Source: Nocardioides sp. (lineage in GTDB: Bacteria; Actinomycetota; Actinomycetes; Propionibacteriales; Nocardioidaceae). Taken from it: a stretch of 50,612 nt of DNA. Shown piece after piece: positions 1 to 7,430 of the stretch (position 1 is its first letter; every line of letters begins with the position of its first letter). Made by a program: the position numbers and the translations under genes. The notes beneath the pieces were generated by a model that saw nothing but the letters and a program-made list of their open reading frames with translations, searched no databases and had not been told where the DNA came from. The stretch spans positions 1-50,612 of the forward strand of contig JAUYLL010000122.1 of NCBI GenBank assembly GCA_030698375.1. Reading direction: 5' to 3'.

Positions 1-568
1 CCGCACTGACGGCGGCCGCGGCGACGAGGAACTTGCGGCGGTCGAAGGAGCTGGGGAGGTCGTCGCCGGAGACGCGTGCAGGGAGCGCACGCTCCACGAC
101 GCGGGGGGCAGGCGCGCGGAGCAGGGAGAGGAGGAACAGCAGCGCAGCGAGGCCGACGACGAGCATGACCAGCACCGGCACCAGGCGCAGCAGAGGTCCG
201 GCCGCGGCGGACCGGTCGGCCAGCGCGGCCGCGGCGGAGACGACCACGAGGCCGATGAAGATGCCCGCGGCCAGGCGGGGGCGGCGTACGCCGAGGGCCC
301 CGGCGACCATCGCGAGCACCGCGACGCCGGCGATCACCGAGCCGATGAGGATCGGCTTGTCGGCGGTGCCGAAGGTCTCGATCGCGAACTCCTTGACCGG
401 CCGCGGCGCCTCGTCGACGGCCCGGTTCGCGACCGAGAAGAGCGGGGACGTCACGCCGTCGACCAGCGCGCTGACCAGCTCGGCGATGGCGACGGCGATG
501 GCGCCGGCGAGCAGGCCGGACAGTGCGCCGAGGGCCAGGCGGGTGCGAGGGGTGCGGTCGGTGCTCAT
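1..568 (-). CDS. Molybdopterin-dependent oxidoreductase, N-terminal part (runs off the left edge)
   Basis: Read from the ATG at 568 towards position 1, the frame stays open for 189 codons to the window edge. The visible part has about four hydrophobic helices (roughly residues 12-36, 73-95, 99-117 and 124-148). A twin-arginine-like motif DRRKFLVAAAAV follows at about residue 176. Several helices ahead of an RRxFL segment is the usual start of actinobacterial membrane-anchored members of the sulfite-oxidase/molybdopterin family, in which the catalytic domain follows. That catalytic domain lies outside the window, so the family call is inference from the N-terminus alone. It would need the molybdenum cofactor, and a mobA-like gene is present at 44484-45056. 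No clear Shine-Dalgarno precedes the ATG. Confidence 0.6.
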   Translation of the reverse strand, partial: MSTDRTPRTRLALGALSGLLAGAIAVAIAELVSALVDGVTSPLFSVANRAVDEAPRPVKEFAIETFGTADKPILIGSVIAGVAVLAMVAGALGVRRPRLAAGIFIGLVVVSAAAALADRSAAAGPLLRLVPVLVMLVVGLAALLFLLSLLRAPAPRVVERALPARVSGDDLPSSFDRRKFLVAAAAVSA

Positions 569-730
569 GGTGGAGGTTCGGAGCGGCGGGGCCGCGGGAT
601 GGGCGCGAGGGGCGCCAGGCTGCGGAACACCCGGAGGGGCTGACGTGACGCGGGTTACAGTGGAAGGGTGGTGGCGCTGCACCCTCCCGGCACACCCACT
701 TCCCCGTCCAGCCCGTCTGCAGGAGCGTCG

Positions 731-1978
731 ATGAGCCAGGCCCGACCACGGCGAGCGCGCCTGCGCATGCACGTCGTCGGCGTCGCCGTCGCGGTGACCG
801 CCGTGCTCGTGGCCGGCTGCGGGACGGGCGCACCGCCGATGACCGCGGACCCCTCGCTCCTCGGCGCGAACCCGAGCAGCGGAGCACCGGCCACGACCGC
901 GTCCGGCGCGGCCGCCCCGGACCAGGGGTACACGCTGCACGCGGTGGACGACCCCGGCCCCTTGGACGGCCGGCTGCTCTCCGCCGACCTCCTCATCTAC
1001 TCCAACCGCAGCCTGACCGACGACGAGCGGCGCCGCGTGATGCGCTCCCAGGGCGTCACCGAGGCGCTGCCGATGGGGCTGGCGCAGGTCGCCGTCGACG
1101 GTCGCACCATCCACGTCGCGGCTGCCGACCCCGGCAAGTACCGCCGCTACACGCTGGCCAACGCCGCCCAGATGGACGAGATCTGGCAGCGGGTCGCCCA
1201 CGGCGAGATCGCGGTGGAGCCCGAGCTCGGCAAGCAGCTCCAGCGCGAGGACGGCACCATGGCGCTCGGGAACTCCGAGACCGCCCCGGCGCTGCACATC
1301 GGGGCGTTCGCGTCGATGGTCCCGCAGGTGCACGCCGTCATGAACCCCGCCTGGGGCGAGGCGCTCGGGATGGTCCCCGACAACGCGCTCCTTATCTCCA
1401 CCGGGGCGAGCTCGCCGCAGGAGGTCGCGAAGACGCTGCGCACCGCCCTCGGCGCCGTGGCCTCGGTGCAGATCCTCGGCCCGGACCTCGACATCACCGC
1501 CCAGCGCACGGCGTACCTCACCGGCGGATCGCTCGCCGAGGCCGTCGGCTCGTTCACCTACACCCCGAACCCGGACGGCACCGTCAAGGTGGACCCGGCG
1601 TGGGTGTCGGCCAACATCCGCACCGAGAGCGTCCCGATCCTCGGCAACGTCACCTGCCACCGCGCGATGCTCCCGCAGATGCGGGCCGCGCTGCAGGAGA
1701 TCGTCGACCGAGGGCTCGCCAACAAGATCAACCCGGGCGAGTACGCCGGCTGCTTCTACCCGCGGTTCATCGCCAGCAACCCGGCGCAGGGCCTGTCCCT
1801 GCACAGCTGGGGCATCGCCTTCGACATCAACGTCCCCGGCAACCTGCGCGGCAGCGCCGGGGAGATCGACCGCACCGTCGTGGCCATCTTCAAGAAGTGG
1901 GGCTTCGCCTGGGGCGGTGACTGGTCCTACACCGACCCCATGCACTTCGAGATGGCCGCGCTCGTCGAGCCGCGCTGA
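731..1978 (+). CDS. Lipoprotein with C-terminal M15-type D-Ala-D-Ala carboxypeptidase domain
   Basis: A 415-residue exported protein. The N-terminus has arginines, a hydrophobic stretch and the lipobox VAGC, so it is probably lipid-anchored outside the membrane. The last 130 residues carry the M15/VanY zinc-peptidase signature: SLHSWGIAFDIN (H and D ligands), then DPMHFE near the end. Such enzymes trim peptidoglycan stem peptides or cross-links. The middle third matches nothing I recognise. I chose ATG 731 because AGGAG lies five bases before it and the signal peptide then has normal length. An in-frame GTG at 668 sits six bases after TACAGT (656-661), so transcription may begin there and leave a 63-base leader, or translation may start there with 21 extra residues. 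Confidence 0.8.
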   Translation: MSQARPRRARLRMHVVGVAVAVTAVLVAGCGTGAPPMTADPSLLGANPSSGAPATTASGAAAPDQGYTLHAVDDPGPLDGRLLSADLLIYSNRSLTDDERRRVMRSQGVTEALPMGLAQVAVDGRTIHVAAADPGKYRRYTLANAAQMDEIWQRVAHGEIAVEPELGKQLQREDGTMALGNSETAPALHIGAFASMVPQVHAVMNPAWGEALGMVPDNALLISTGASSPQEVAKTLRTALGAVASVQILGPDLDITAQRTAYLTGGSLAEAVGSFTYTPNPDGTVKVDPAWVSANIRTESVPILGNVTCHRAMLPQMRAALQEIVDRGLANKINPGEYAGCFYPRFIASNPAQGLSLHSWGIAFDINVPGNLRGSAGEIDRTVVAIFKKWGFAWGGDWSYTDPMHFEMAALVEPR

Positions 1979-2011
1979 GCCCTCCCGGGGCGCCGGGCTA
2001 GCCTCGGGCCC

Positions 2012-2989
2012 ATGCGCGCAGCCCAGGTGGTCCGCCTCGACGGACCGACAGCGATCGAGGTCAACGACGTCCCCGAGCCGGAGGCCGAGGGCCCGTTCGG
2101 CCCGCAGGTGCTCATCGACGTGCACGCCGTCGGGGCCAGCTTCCCCGACCTGCTGCTGAGCCGGGGTGAGTACCAGATCAAGCCCGAGATCCCCTTCACT
2201 CTCGGGGTGGACGTCGCCGGCACGGTCCGGTCGGCGCCGGAGGGCTCCGGGTTCACCGCCGGTCAGCGCGTGGCGGCCTGCGGGGCGTACGGCGGGGCCT
2301 CCGACGTCGCTGCCTTCGGCACCGACAGCGTCTTCCCCCTCCCCGACGCGCTCACCTTCGCCCAGGGCGCCGCCCTGCCGATGAACTACCTCACCGCCCA
2401 GTTCGCGCTGCACCACCGCGCCGGGCTCACCGAGGGTGAGACCGTGCTCGTGCACGGCGCCGCGGGCGGGGTCGGCACCGCGACCATCCAGGTCGCCAAG
2501 GGGTACGGCGCACGCACCATCGCCGTCGTCTCCAGCGAGGAGAAGGCCGCCGTGGCCCGGGACGCCGGCGCCGACGAGACCGTGATGGTCGACGGCTTCC
2601 TCGCCGCCACCAAGGAGCTCACCGAGGGGCGCGGTGTCGACGTCGTGATGGACGTCGTCGGCGGCGACCTCTTCACCGACTCCCTGCGGGCGCTCGCGCC
2701 GCTGGGCCGACTGCTGGTCGTCGGCTTCGCCGGCGGGACGATCCCCCAGGTGAAGGTCAACCGGCTGCTGCTCAACAACATCGACGTGCGCGGGGTGGGC
2801 TGGGGCGGCTACGCGATGCTGCGCCCGGGCTTCATGGCCGAGCAGTGGCGTGCGCTGGAGCCGATGATGGCCAGCGGCGTGGTCTCCCCGCCGGTCGGGA
2901 CGACGTACGCCCTCGAGGACTTCGGTCGGGCGCTCATCGACATGGACGAGCGGCGCGCCCTCGGCAAGTCGGTCGTGCTCCTAAGGTGA
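2012..2989 (+). CDS. NADPH:quinone oxidoreductase family protein (MDR superfamily)
   Basis: A 325-residue cytoplasmic reductase of the zinc-free medium-chain dehydrogenase family. The N-terminal GroES-like half runs to about residue 120. The Rossmann half has the nucleotide-binding stretch VLVHGAAGGVGTATIQVAKG near residue 145. Family members reduce quinones or enones with NADPH; the substrate cannot be told here. The ATG is preceded by TAGCCT (1999-2004) and a seven-base spacer with no Shine-Dalgarno, which suggests a leaderless transcript. A GNAT gene follows five bases downstream. A more distant relative lies at 43098-44075. Confidence 0.85.
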   Translation: MRAAQVVRLDGPTAIEVNDVPEPEAEGPFGPQVLIDVHAVGASFPDLLLSRGEYQIKPEIPFTLGVDVAGTVRSAPEGSGFTAGQRVAACGAYGGASDVAAFGTDSVFPLPDALTFAQGAALPMNYLTAQFALHHRAGLTEGETVLVHGAAGGVGTATIQVAKGYGARTIAVVSSEEKAAVARDAGADETVMVDGFLAATKELTEGRGVDVVMDVVGGDLFTDSLRALAPLGRLLVVGFAGGTIPQVKVNRLLLNNIDVRGVGWGGYAMLRPGFMAEQWRALEPMMASGVVSPPVGTTYALEDFGRALIDMDERRALGKSVVLLR

Positions 2990-2993
2990 CCGC

Positions 2994-3296
2994 ATGACCG
3001 AGCGTGCACACGTGACCGTCGTCGACAGCACCGAGAAGTCGCAATTTGAGGCCCTCGACGACTCCGGGGTGGTGGCCGGGTTCATCGACTACCACCCCAG
3101 CAGCGAGGACCCGGACGTCCTGGTCTTCGAGCACATCGCCGTCGACGACGCCTTCGAGGGCCAGGGCGTCGGCTCGTCCCTGGTGGCCGGGGCGATGGAG
3201 CAGGTGCGGGCCGCGGACAAGAAGGTGCGCCCCGACTGCCCGTTCGTCGCGCGCTGGCTCGACAAGCACCCCGACTTCGCCGACCTGCGCGTCTGA
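2994..3296 (+). CDS. Small GNAT-family N-acetyltransferase (YjdJ-like)
   Basis: A 100-residue single-domain protein. It has the acetyl-CoA loop EGQGVGSSLVAGAM and the C-terminal CPFVARWLDKHPDF motif typical of the minimal GNAT family PF14542. These proteins are about half the size of ordinary GNATs, and their substrates are mostly unknown. The ATG lies six bases after TAAGGT (2982-2987), so it may be made from its own leaderless transcript as well as by readthrough from the reductase gene that ends at 2989. Confidence 0.8.
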   Translation: MTERAHVTVVDSTEKSQFEALDDSGVVAGFIDYHPSSEDPDVLVFEHIAVDDAFEGQGVGSSLVAGAMEQVRAADKKVRPDCPFVARWLDKHPDFADLRV

Positions 3297-3320
3297 GGGC
3301 CCACGGCTAGGCTCGCCCGC

Positions 3321-5288
3321 GTGACGATCCTCGACGACGCCCGCGCGGGCATGAACCCCGACGTACGCCCCCAGGACGACCTCTTCGGCCACGTCAACGG
3401 CACCTGGCTCCAAGAGGCCGAGATCCCCTCGGACCGCTCCAGCTGGGGGCCGTTCGTGCAGCTCGCCGATGCCGCGGAGGAGCAGGTCCGCGCGATCGTG
3501 GAGGCCTGCGCCAGCGGCGAGGTCGCCGGCGACGAGGCCCGCAAGATCGGGGAGCTCTACGGCAGCTTCCTGGACGAGCAGCGCGTCGAGCAGCTCGGCT
3601 GGGAGCCGATCCGCGCGACCCTCGACGAGGTGGCGGCCCTCCCGGACCTCCCGGCCGTCGCGGCGTTCCTCGGCCGCCACGAGCGCAGCGGAGGCGGCGG
3701 GCTCTTCGCCTCCTATGTCGACACCGACGACCGCGACTCCGACCGGTACGTCGTGAACTTCCTCCAGGGCGGTCTCGGGCTGCCCGACGAGAGCTACTAC
3801 CGCGAGGACAAGTTCGCGGAGATCCGCGAGGCGTACCTCGCCTACCTGACCCGGATGTTCACCTTGGTCGAGCGTGCCGACCCCGAGGGCGACGCGGCCA
3901 CCGTGCTGCGGGTGGAGACCCTGCTGGCGCAGGGCCACTGGGAGCGCGCGGCGACCCGCGACGTGCAGAAGACCTACAACCTGCGCACCCTCGCGGAGAT
4001 CGAGCAGATGTGCCCGGCGTTCGACTGGCGCGGCTGGGTCACCGCGCTGGGCGGGTCCGAGACCACGATCGCCGAGTGCGTCGTGCGCCAGCCCTCCTAC
4101 CTCGAGCACCTCGGCCGCTCCCTCGGCGAGCTGTCGATGGCGGACCTCGAGCCGTGGCTGGCCGTCCGTGTCGTGCGCGCCGCGGCGGCGTACCTCTCGG
4201 ACGACTTCGTCGCGGCCCACTTCGACTTCTACGGCCGCACCCTCTCGGGCACCCCCGAGCTGCGGGCGCGCTGGAAGCGTGGCGTGGCCGTCGTGGAGTC
4301 CGCGCTCGGCGAGGCGCTGGGACGCGAGTACGTCGCCCGGCACTTCCCGCCGCGGGCCAAGGAGATGATGGACGACCTGGTCGCCAACCTGCTCGAGGCC
4401 TACCGCCGCTCCATCGCCGAACTGGACTGGATGGGTGAGGAGACCAAGGAGCGCGCCTACGAGAAGCTCGCGACCTTCCGGCCCAAGATCGGACACCCGG
4501 AGAAGTTCCGCGACTACAGCGGGCTCACGGTGGTGCCGAACGACCTGCTCGCCAACATCGCGGCGGCTGCGTCGTTCGAGACCGACCGCCAGCTGGCGAA
4601 GATCGGCTCCCCGGTCGACCGCGACGAGTGGTTCATGCTCCCGCAGACGGTCAACGCCTACTACAACCCTGGCACCAACGAGATCTGCTTCCCCGCCGGC
4701 ATCCTGCAGAAGCCGTTCTTCAGCCCCGACGCCGACCCGGCCGAGAACTACGGCGGCATCGGCGCGGTGATCGGCCACGAGGTCGGGCACGGCTTCGACG
4801 ACCAGGGCGCCCAGTACGACGGCCACGGCAACCTCCACGACTGGTGGAGCGCCGACGACAAGAAGCGCTTCGGGGAGCGGTCGGAGAAGCTGGTCGCCCA
4901 GTACGACGTCCTGGAGCCGCGCAACCTGCCCGGCGAGACCGTGAACGGCGCGCTCACCGTCGGCGAGAACATCGGCGACCTCGGCGGGCTGACGATCGCG
5001 CTCAAGGCCTACCGGATCTCCCTCGAGGACACCCCTGAGGAGCTGCCCGACGGTCCCGAGCGCGACGGTGGGACCGGGGTGCAGCGGCTCTTCCTCAACT
5101 GGGCGTTCGTGTGGCGCACCAAGCGCCGTATCGAGCAGGAGCGGCAGTACCTCACCATCGACCCGCACTCCCCGCCGGAGTTCCGGGCCAACATCGTGCG
5201 CAACCTCGACGAGTTCCACACCGCGTTCGGCACCGCGCCGGGCGACGGCCTGTGGCTCGACCCGGAGGAGCGCGTACGGATCTGGTGA
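3321..5288 (+). CDS. M13 (neprilysin-like) zinc metallopeptidase
   Basis: A 655-residue protein, full length for bacterial M13 enzymes. The zinc motif HEVGH is at about residues 486-490 and the third-ligand motif GENIGD at 548-553, followed by the conserved C-terminal block ending in tryptophan. Upstream, NAYYN (residues about 447-451) matches the substrate-binding NAxY motif of the family. The family cleaves oligopeptides. No signal peptide or membrane anchor is visible, so this one is probably cytoplasmic or released without a classical signal. The GTG start is exactly seven bases after TAGGCT (3308-3313), a leaderless-promoter pattern. A small gap of 24 bases separates it from the GNAT gene. 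Confidence 0.93.
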   Translation: MTILDDARAGMNPDVRPQDDLFGHVNGTWLQEAEIPSDRSSWGPFVQLADAAEEQVRAIVEACASGEVAGDEARKIGELYGSFLDEQRVEQLGWEPIRATLDEVAALPDLPAVAAFLGRHERSGGGGLFASYVDTDDRDSDRYVVNFLQGGLGLPDESYYREDKFAEIREAYLAYLTRMFTLVERADPEGDAATVLRVETLLAQGHWERAATRDVQKTYNLRTLAEIEQMCPAFDWRGWVTALGGSETTIAECVVRQPSYLEHLGRSLGELSMADLEPWLAVRVVRAAAAYLSDDFVAAHFDFYGRTLSGTPELRARWKRGVAVVESALGEALGREYVARHFPPRAKEMMDDLVANLLEAYRRSIAELDWMGEETKERAYEKLATFRPKIGHPEKFRDYSGLTVVPNDLLANIAAAASFETDRQLAKIGSPVDRDEWFMLPQTVNAYYNPGTNEICFPAGILQKPFFSPDADPAENYGGIGAVIGHEVGHGFDDQGAQYDGHGNLHDWWSADDKKRFGERSEKLVAQYDVLEPRNLPGETVNGALTVGENIGDLGGLTIALKAYRISLEDTPEELPDGPERDGGTGVQRLFLNWAFVWRTKRRIEQERQYLTIDPHSPPEFRANIVRNLDEFHTAFGTAPGDGLWLDPEERVRIW

Positions 5289-5305
5289 TCGGGTAGACCG
5301 GGGGT

Positions 5306-6877
5306 ATGACTTCCTGGTCCCGTGTCGCGGCCTGGTCTGCCGCAGCGGTCGGGGGCGTGGCCGTCCGCGACATCCTGCAGCGCGAGCACGCCGTCCTGCG
5401 CAACTTCCCCGTGGTCGGCCACCTCCGCTACGTGCTGGAGAAGGTCGGCCCGGAGCTGCGGCAGTACATCGTCACCGACAACGACTCCGAGCGGCCGTTC
5501 AGCCGCGACCAGCGCCGGTGGATCTACGCCAGCGCCAAGCTGGAGAACAACTACTTCGGGTTCGGCACCGACAACGACGTCGAGCACACCGAGGGCTACC
5601 CGATCATCAAGCACCGCACCTTCATCGGCGAGGGGGCCGACCCCGATCCGCACTCGGGCGAGCACGCCCGGCTGCCGAGCGCGAAGGTGCTCGGGGAGGC
5701 GCGGGGGAGGGCGAAGGCGTTCCGGCCCGACTCGATCGTCAACATCTCCGCGATGAGCTACGGCTCGCTGTCGCGCCAGGCGATCTCGGCGCTCAACAAG
5801 GGTGCCGCCCAGGCGGGGTGCCTGCACAACAGCGGCGAGGGCGGTGTCTCGGAGTACCACCGCCAGGGCGGGGACCTGGTCCTGCAGATCGGGACGGCGT
5901 ACTTCGGCTGCCGCGACGAGCGCGGCCGGTTCGACCTCGACCGGCTCAAGGAGCTGGTCGCCTCAGCGCCGGTGAAGGCGCTGGAGATCAAGCTCAGCCA
6001 GGGCGCCAAGCCGGGCCTCGGCGGCCACCTGCCCGGCGCCAAGGTGACCCCGGAGATCGCGGGGGTGCGCGGGATCCCGGTCGGGGAGGACTGCATCAGC
6101 CCCGCACGGCACGCCGAGTTCACCGACACCGACAGCATGCTCGACTGGGTCGAGATGCTCGCCGAGGAGACCGGGCTCCCCGTCGGCATCAAGTCCGCGG
6201 TAGGCGACCAGTTGTTCTGGCAGATGCTGGTCGAGCAGATGGCCGACGGCCAGCGCGGGGTCGACTTCGTGACCATCGACGGCGGTGAGGGTGGCACCGG
6301 CGCGGCGCCGCTGGTCTTCACCGACTCCGTGGCCCTGCCGTTCCGGGTCGGCTTCGCCCGCGTGTACAGCGAGTTCGCGCGCGCCGGGATCGCCGACCGG
6401 GTGACCTTCATCGGCGGCGGCAAGTTGGGGCTGCCCGACAACGGCACCGTGGCGATGGCCCTCGGCTGCGACATGCTCAACGTCGCCCGCGAGGCGATGT
6501 TCGCGGTGGGGTGCATCCAGGCGCAGAAGTGCCACACCGGCCACTGCCCGACCGGGGTGGCGACCCAGAACGACTGGCTGGCGCGTGGGCTCGACGTGGA
6601 CTCGAAGGCCGAGCGGGTCGCGAACTACGTCGGCACCCTGCGCCGCGACCTGCTCAAGGTCGCGGGCTCCTGCGGCGTCACCCACCCGGCGCTGGTCGGG
6701 GTCGACGACATCGACCTGCTGCACGGCAACTACCGGGCGCGGTCGCTGCGGGAGGTCTACGGGTACGAGCCCACCTGGGGCCTGGTCTCCGACGAGCAGC
6801 GCCGGGCGATCGACGCGATGATGGTCGGCGCCCCCGACGACGAGCCGCCGCCGCCGTCGGAGGACGCCGAGCGGTAG
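5306..6877 (+). CDS. FMN-binding glutamate synthase family protein
   Basis: A 523-residue protein resembling the central and FMN domains of GltB without its amidotransferase domain. Recognisable parts are the glycine-rich FMN-binding segment TIDGGEGGTGAAPL at about residue 320 and the cysteine cluster CIQAQKCHTGHCPTG near 405, which in glutamate synthase binds a 3Fe-4S cluster. A short hydrophobic N-terminus suggests membrane association. The stand-alone family is common in actinobacteria and its physiological reaction is unsettled; no GltD-like partner is adjacent. TAGACC (5294-5299) lies six bases before the ATG. Confidence 0.88.
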   Translation: MTSWSRVAAWSAAAVGGVAVRDILQREHAVLRNFPVVGHLRYVLEKVGPELRQYIVTDNDSERPFSRDQRRWIYASAKLENNYFGFGTDNDVEHTEGYPIIKHRTFIGEGADPDPHSGEHARLPSAKVLGEARGRAKAFRPDSIVNISAMSYGSLSRQAISALNKGAAQAGCLHNSGEGGVSEYHRQGGDLVLQIGTAYFGCRDERGRFDLDRLKELVASAPVKALEIKLSQGAKPGLGGHLPGAKVTPEIAGVRGIPVGEDCISPARHAEFTDTDSMLDWVEMLAEETGLPVGIKSAVGDQLFWQMLVEQMADGQRGVDFVTIDGGEGGTGAAPLVFTDSVALPFRVGFARVYSEFARAGIADRVTFIGGGKLGLPDNGTVAMALGCDMLNVAREAMFAVGCIQAQKCHTGHCPTGVATQNDWLARGLDVDSKAERVANYVGTLRRDLLKVAGSCGVTHPALVGVDDIDLLHGNYRARSLREVYGYEPTWGLVSDEQRRAIDAMMVGAPDDEPPPPSEDAER

Positions 6878-6900
6878 GGCGAGCGGGAGGTCGAGCGGCC

Positions 6901-7407
6901 TCAGCCGACGAGACGCTCCACGGCCGCGACCACCGTCGGGTCGTCGGGGGTGGTGGTGGGGGCGAAGCGGGCCACGACGGCGCCGTCGGCGTCGAGCAGG
7001 AACTTCTCGAAGTTCCACTGCACATCGCCGGGCTCGGTGGACTTCTTGAAGCCACCGTCGTCGTCGTAGTCGGCGGTGACCAGCGCAGCGTAGAGCGGGT
7101 GCCGGTCCTCACCGTTGACCTCGACCTTCTCGGCCATCGGGAAGCTCACGCCGTACGACGTGGAGCAGAACTCGGCGATCTCCTCCGCGCTGCCGGGCTC
7201 CTGGCCCCCGAACTGGTTGCAGGGCACGCCGACGACGGCGAGCCGGTCGGCGAACCGGTCCTGCAGCTTCTCGAGCTCGGAGTACTGCGTGGTGAGCCCG
7301 CACTGCGAGGCGACGTTGACGACCAGGGCCGGCTTGCCGCCGGTGAGCTCGCCGAGGGTGGTCGGGGTGCCGTCGAGGCGCGCGATCCGCGTGTCGAGGA
7401 GTGTCAT
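6901..7407 (-). CDS. Glutathione peroxidase family protein (thiol peroxidase type)
   Basis: A 168-residue thioredoxin-fold peroxidase. It has the peroxidatic cysteine in NVASQCGLTTQY (about residue 38), the conserved GVPCNQFGGQEPG segment around residue 66 and the WNFEKFLL motif. The catalytic residue is cysteine, not selenocysteine. Actinobacterial members usually draw electrons from thioredoxin or mycothiol systems rather than glutathione (family knowledge). The ATG at 7407 is six bases downstream of TACGCT on the minus strand (7419-7414). That hexamer overlaps the hexamer of the divergent helicase gene. Confidence 0.92.
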   Translation of the reverse strand: MTLLDTRIARLDGTPTTLGELTGGKPALVVNVASQCGLTTQYSELEKLQDRFADRLAVVGVPCNQFGGQEPGSAEEIAEFCSTSYGVSFPMAEKVEVNGEDRHPLYAALVTADYDDDGGFKKSTEPGDVQWNFEKFLLDADGAVVARFAPTTTPDDPTVVAAVERLVG

Positions 7408-7430
7408 GGGCGCAGCGTACGGTCCTGGGC
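7408..7430. promoter_or_regulatory. Back-to-back leaderless promoters sharing a TA step
   Basis: Only 23 bases separate the peroxidase start (7407, minus) from the helicase start (7431, plus). The minus-strand hexamer TACGCT occupies 7419-7414 and the plus-strand hexamer TACGGT 7418-7423, so they share 7418-7419. Each is followed by a spacer of six or seven bases and then the start codon. No Shine-Dalgarno fits in this space for either gene. Two polymerases could not open both sites at once, so the genes may be mutually exclusive in initiation. Confidence 0.6.

Noticed and set aside
668-730. N-terminal extension of the M15 lipoprotein from GTG 668
   Set aside because: It would place 21 Pro/Ser-rich residues before a normal lipoprotein signal. 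The AGGAG before ATG 731 explains the start better, although 668 may be the transcription start.
33-734. A plus-strand frame at the left edge
   Set aside because: Ser/Arg/Ala-rich shadow of the minus-strand molybdopterin oxidoreductase, whose membrane helices and twin-arginine motif are convincing.
2934-5219. A 761-codon open frame on the minus strand opposite the M13 peptidase gene
   Set aside because: It is the mirror of a high-GC3 plus-strand gene with clear catalytic motifs. Its translation is Val/Leu/Gly/Arg/Asp-rich with no recognisable domain.
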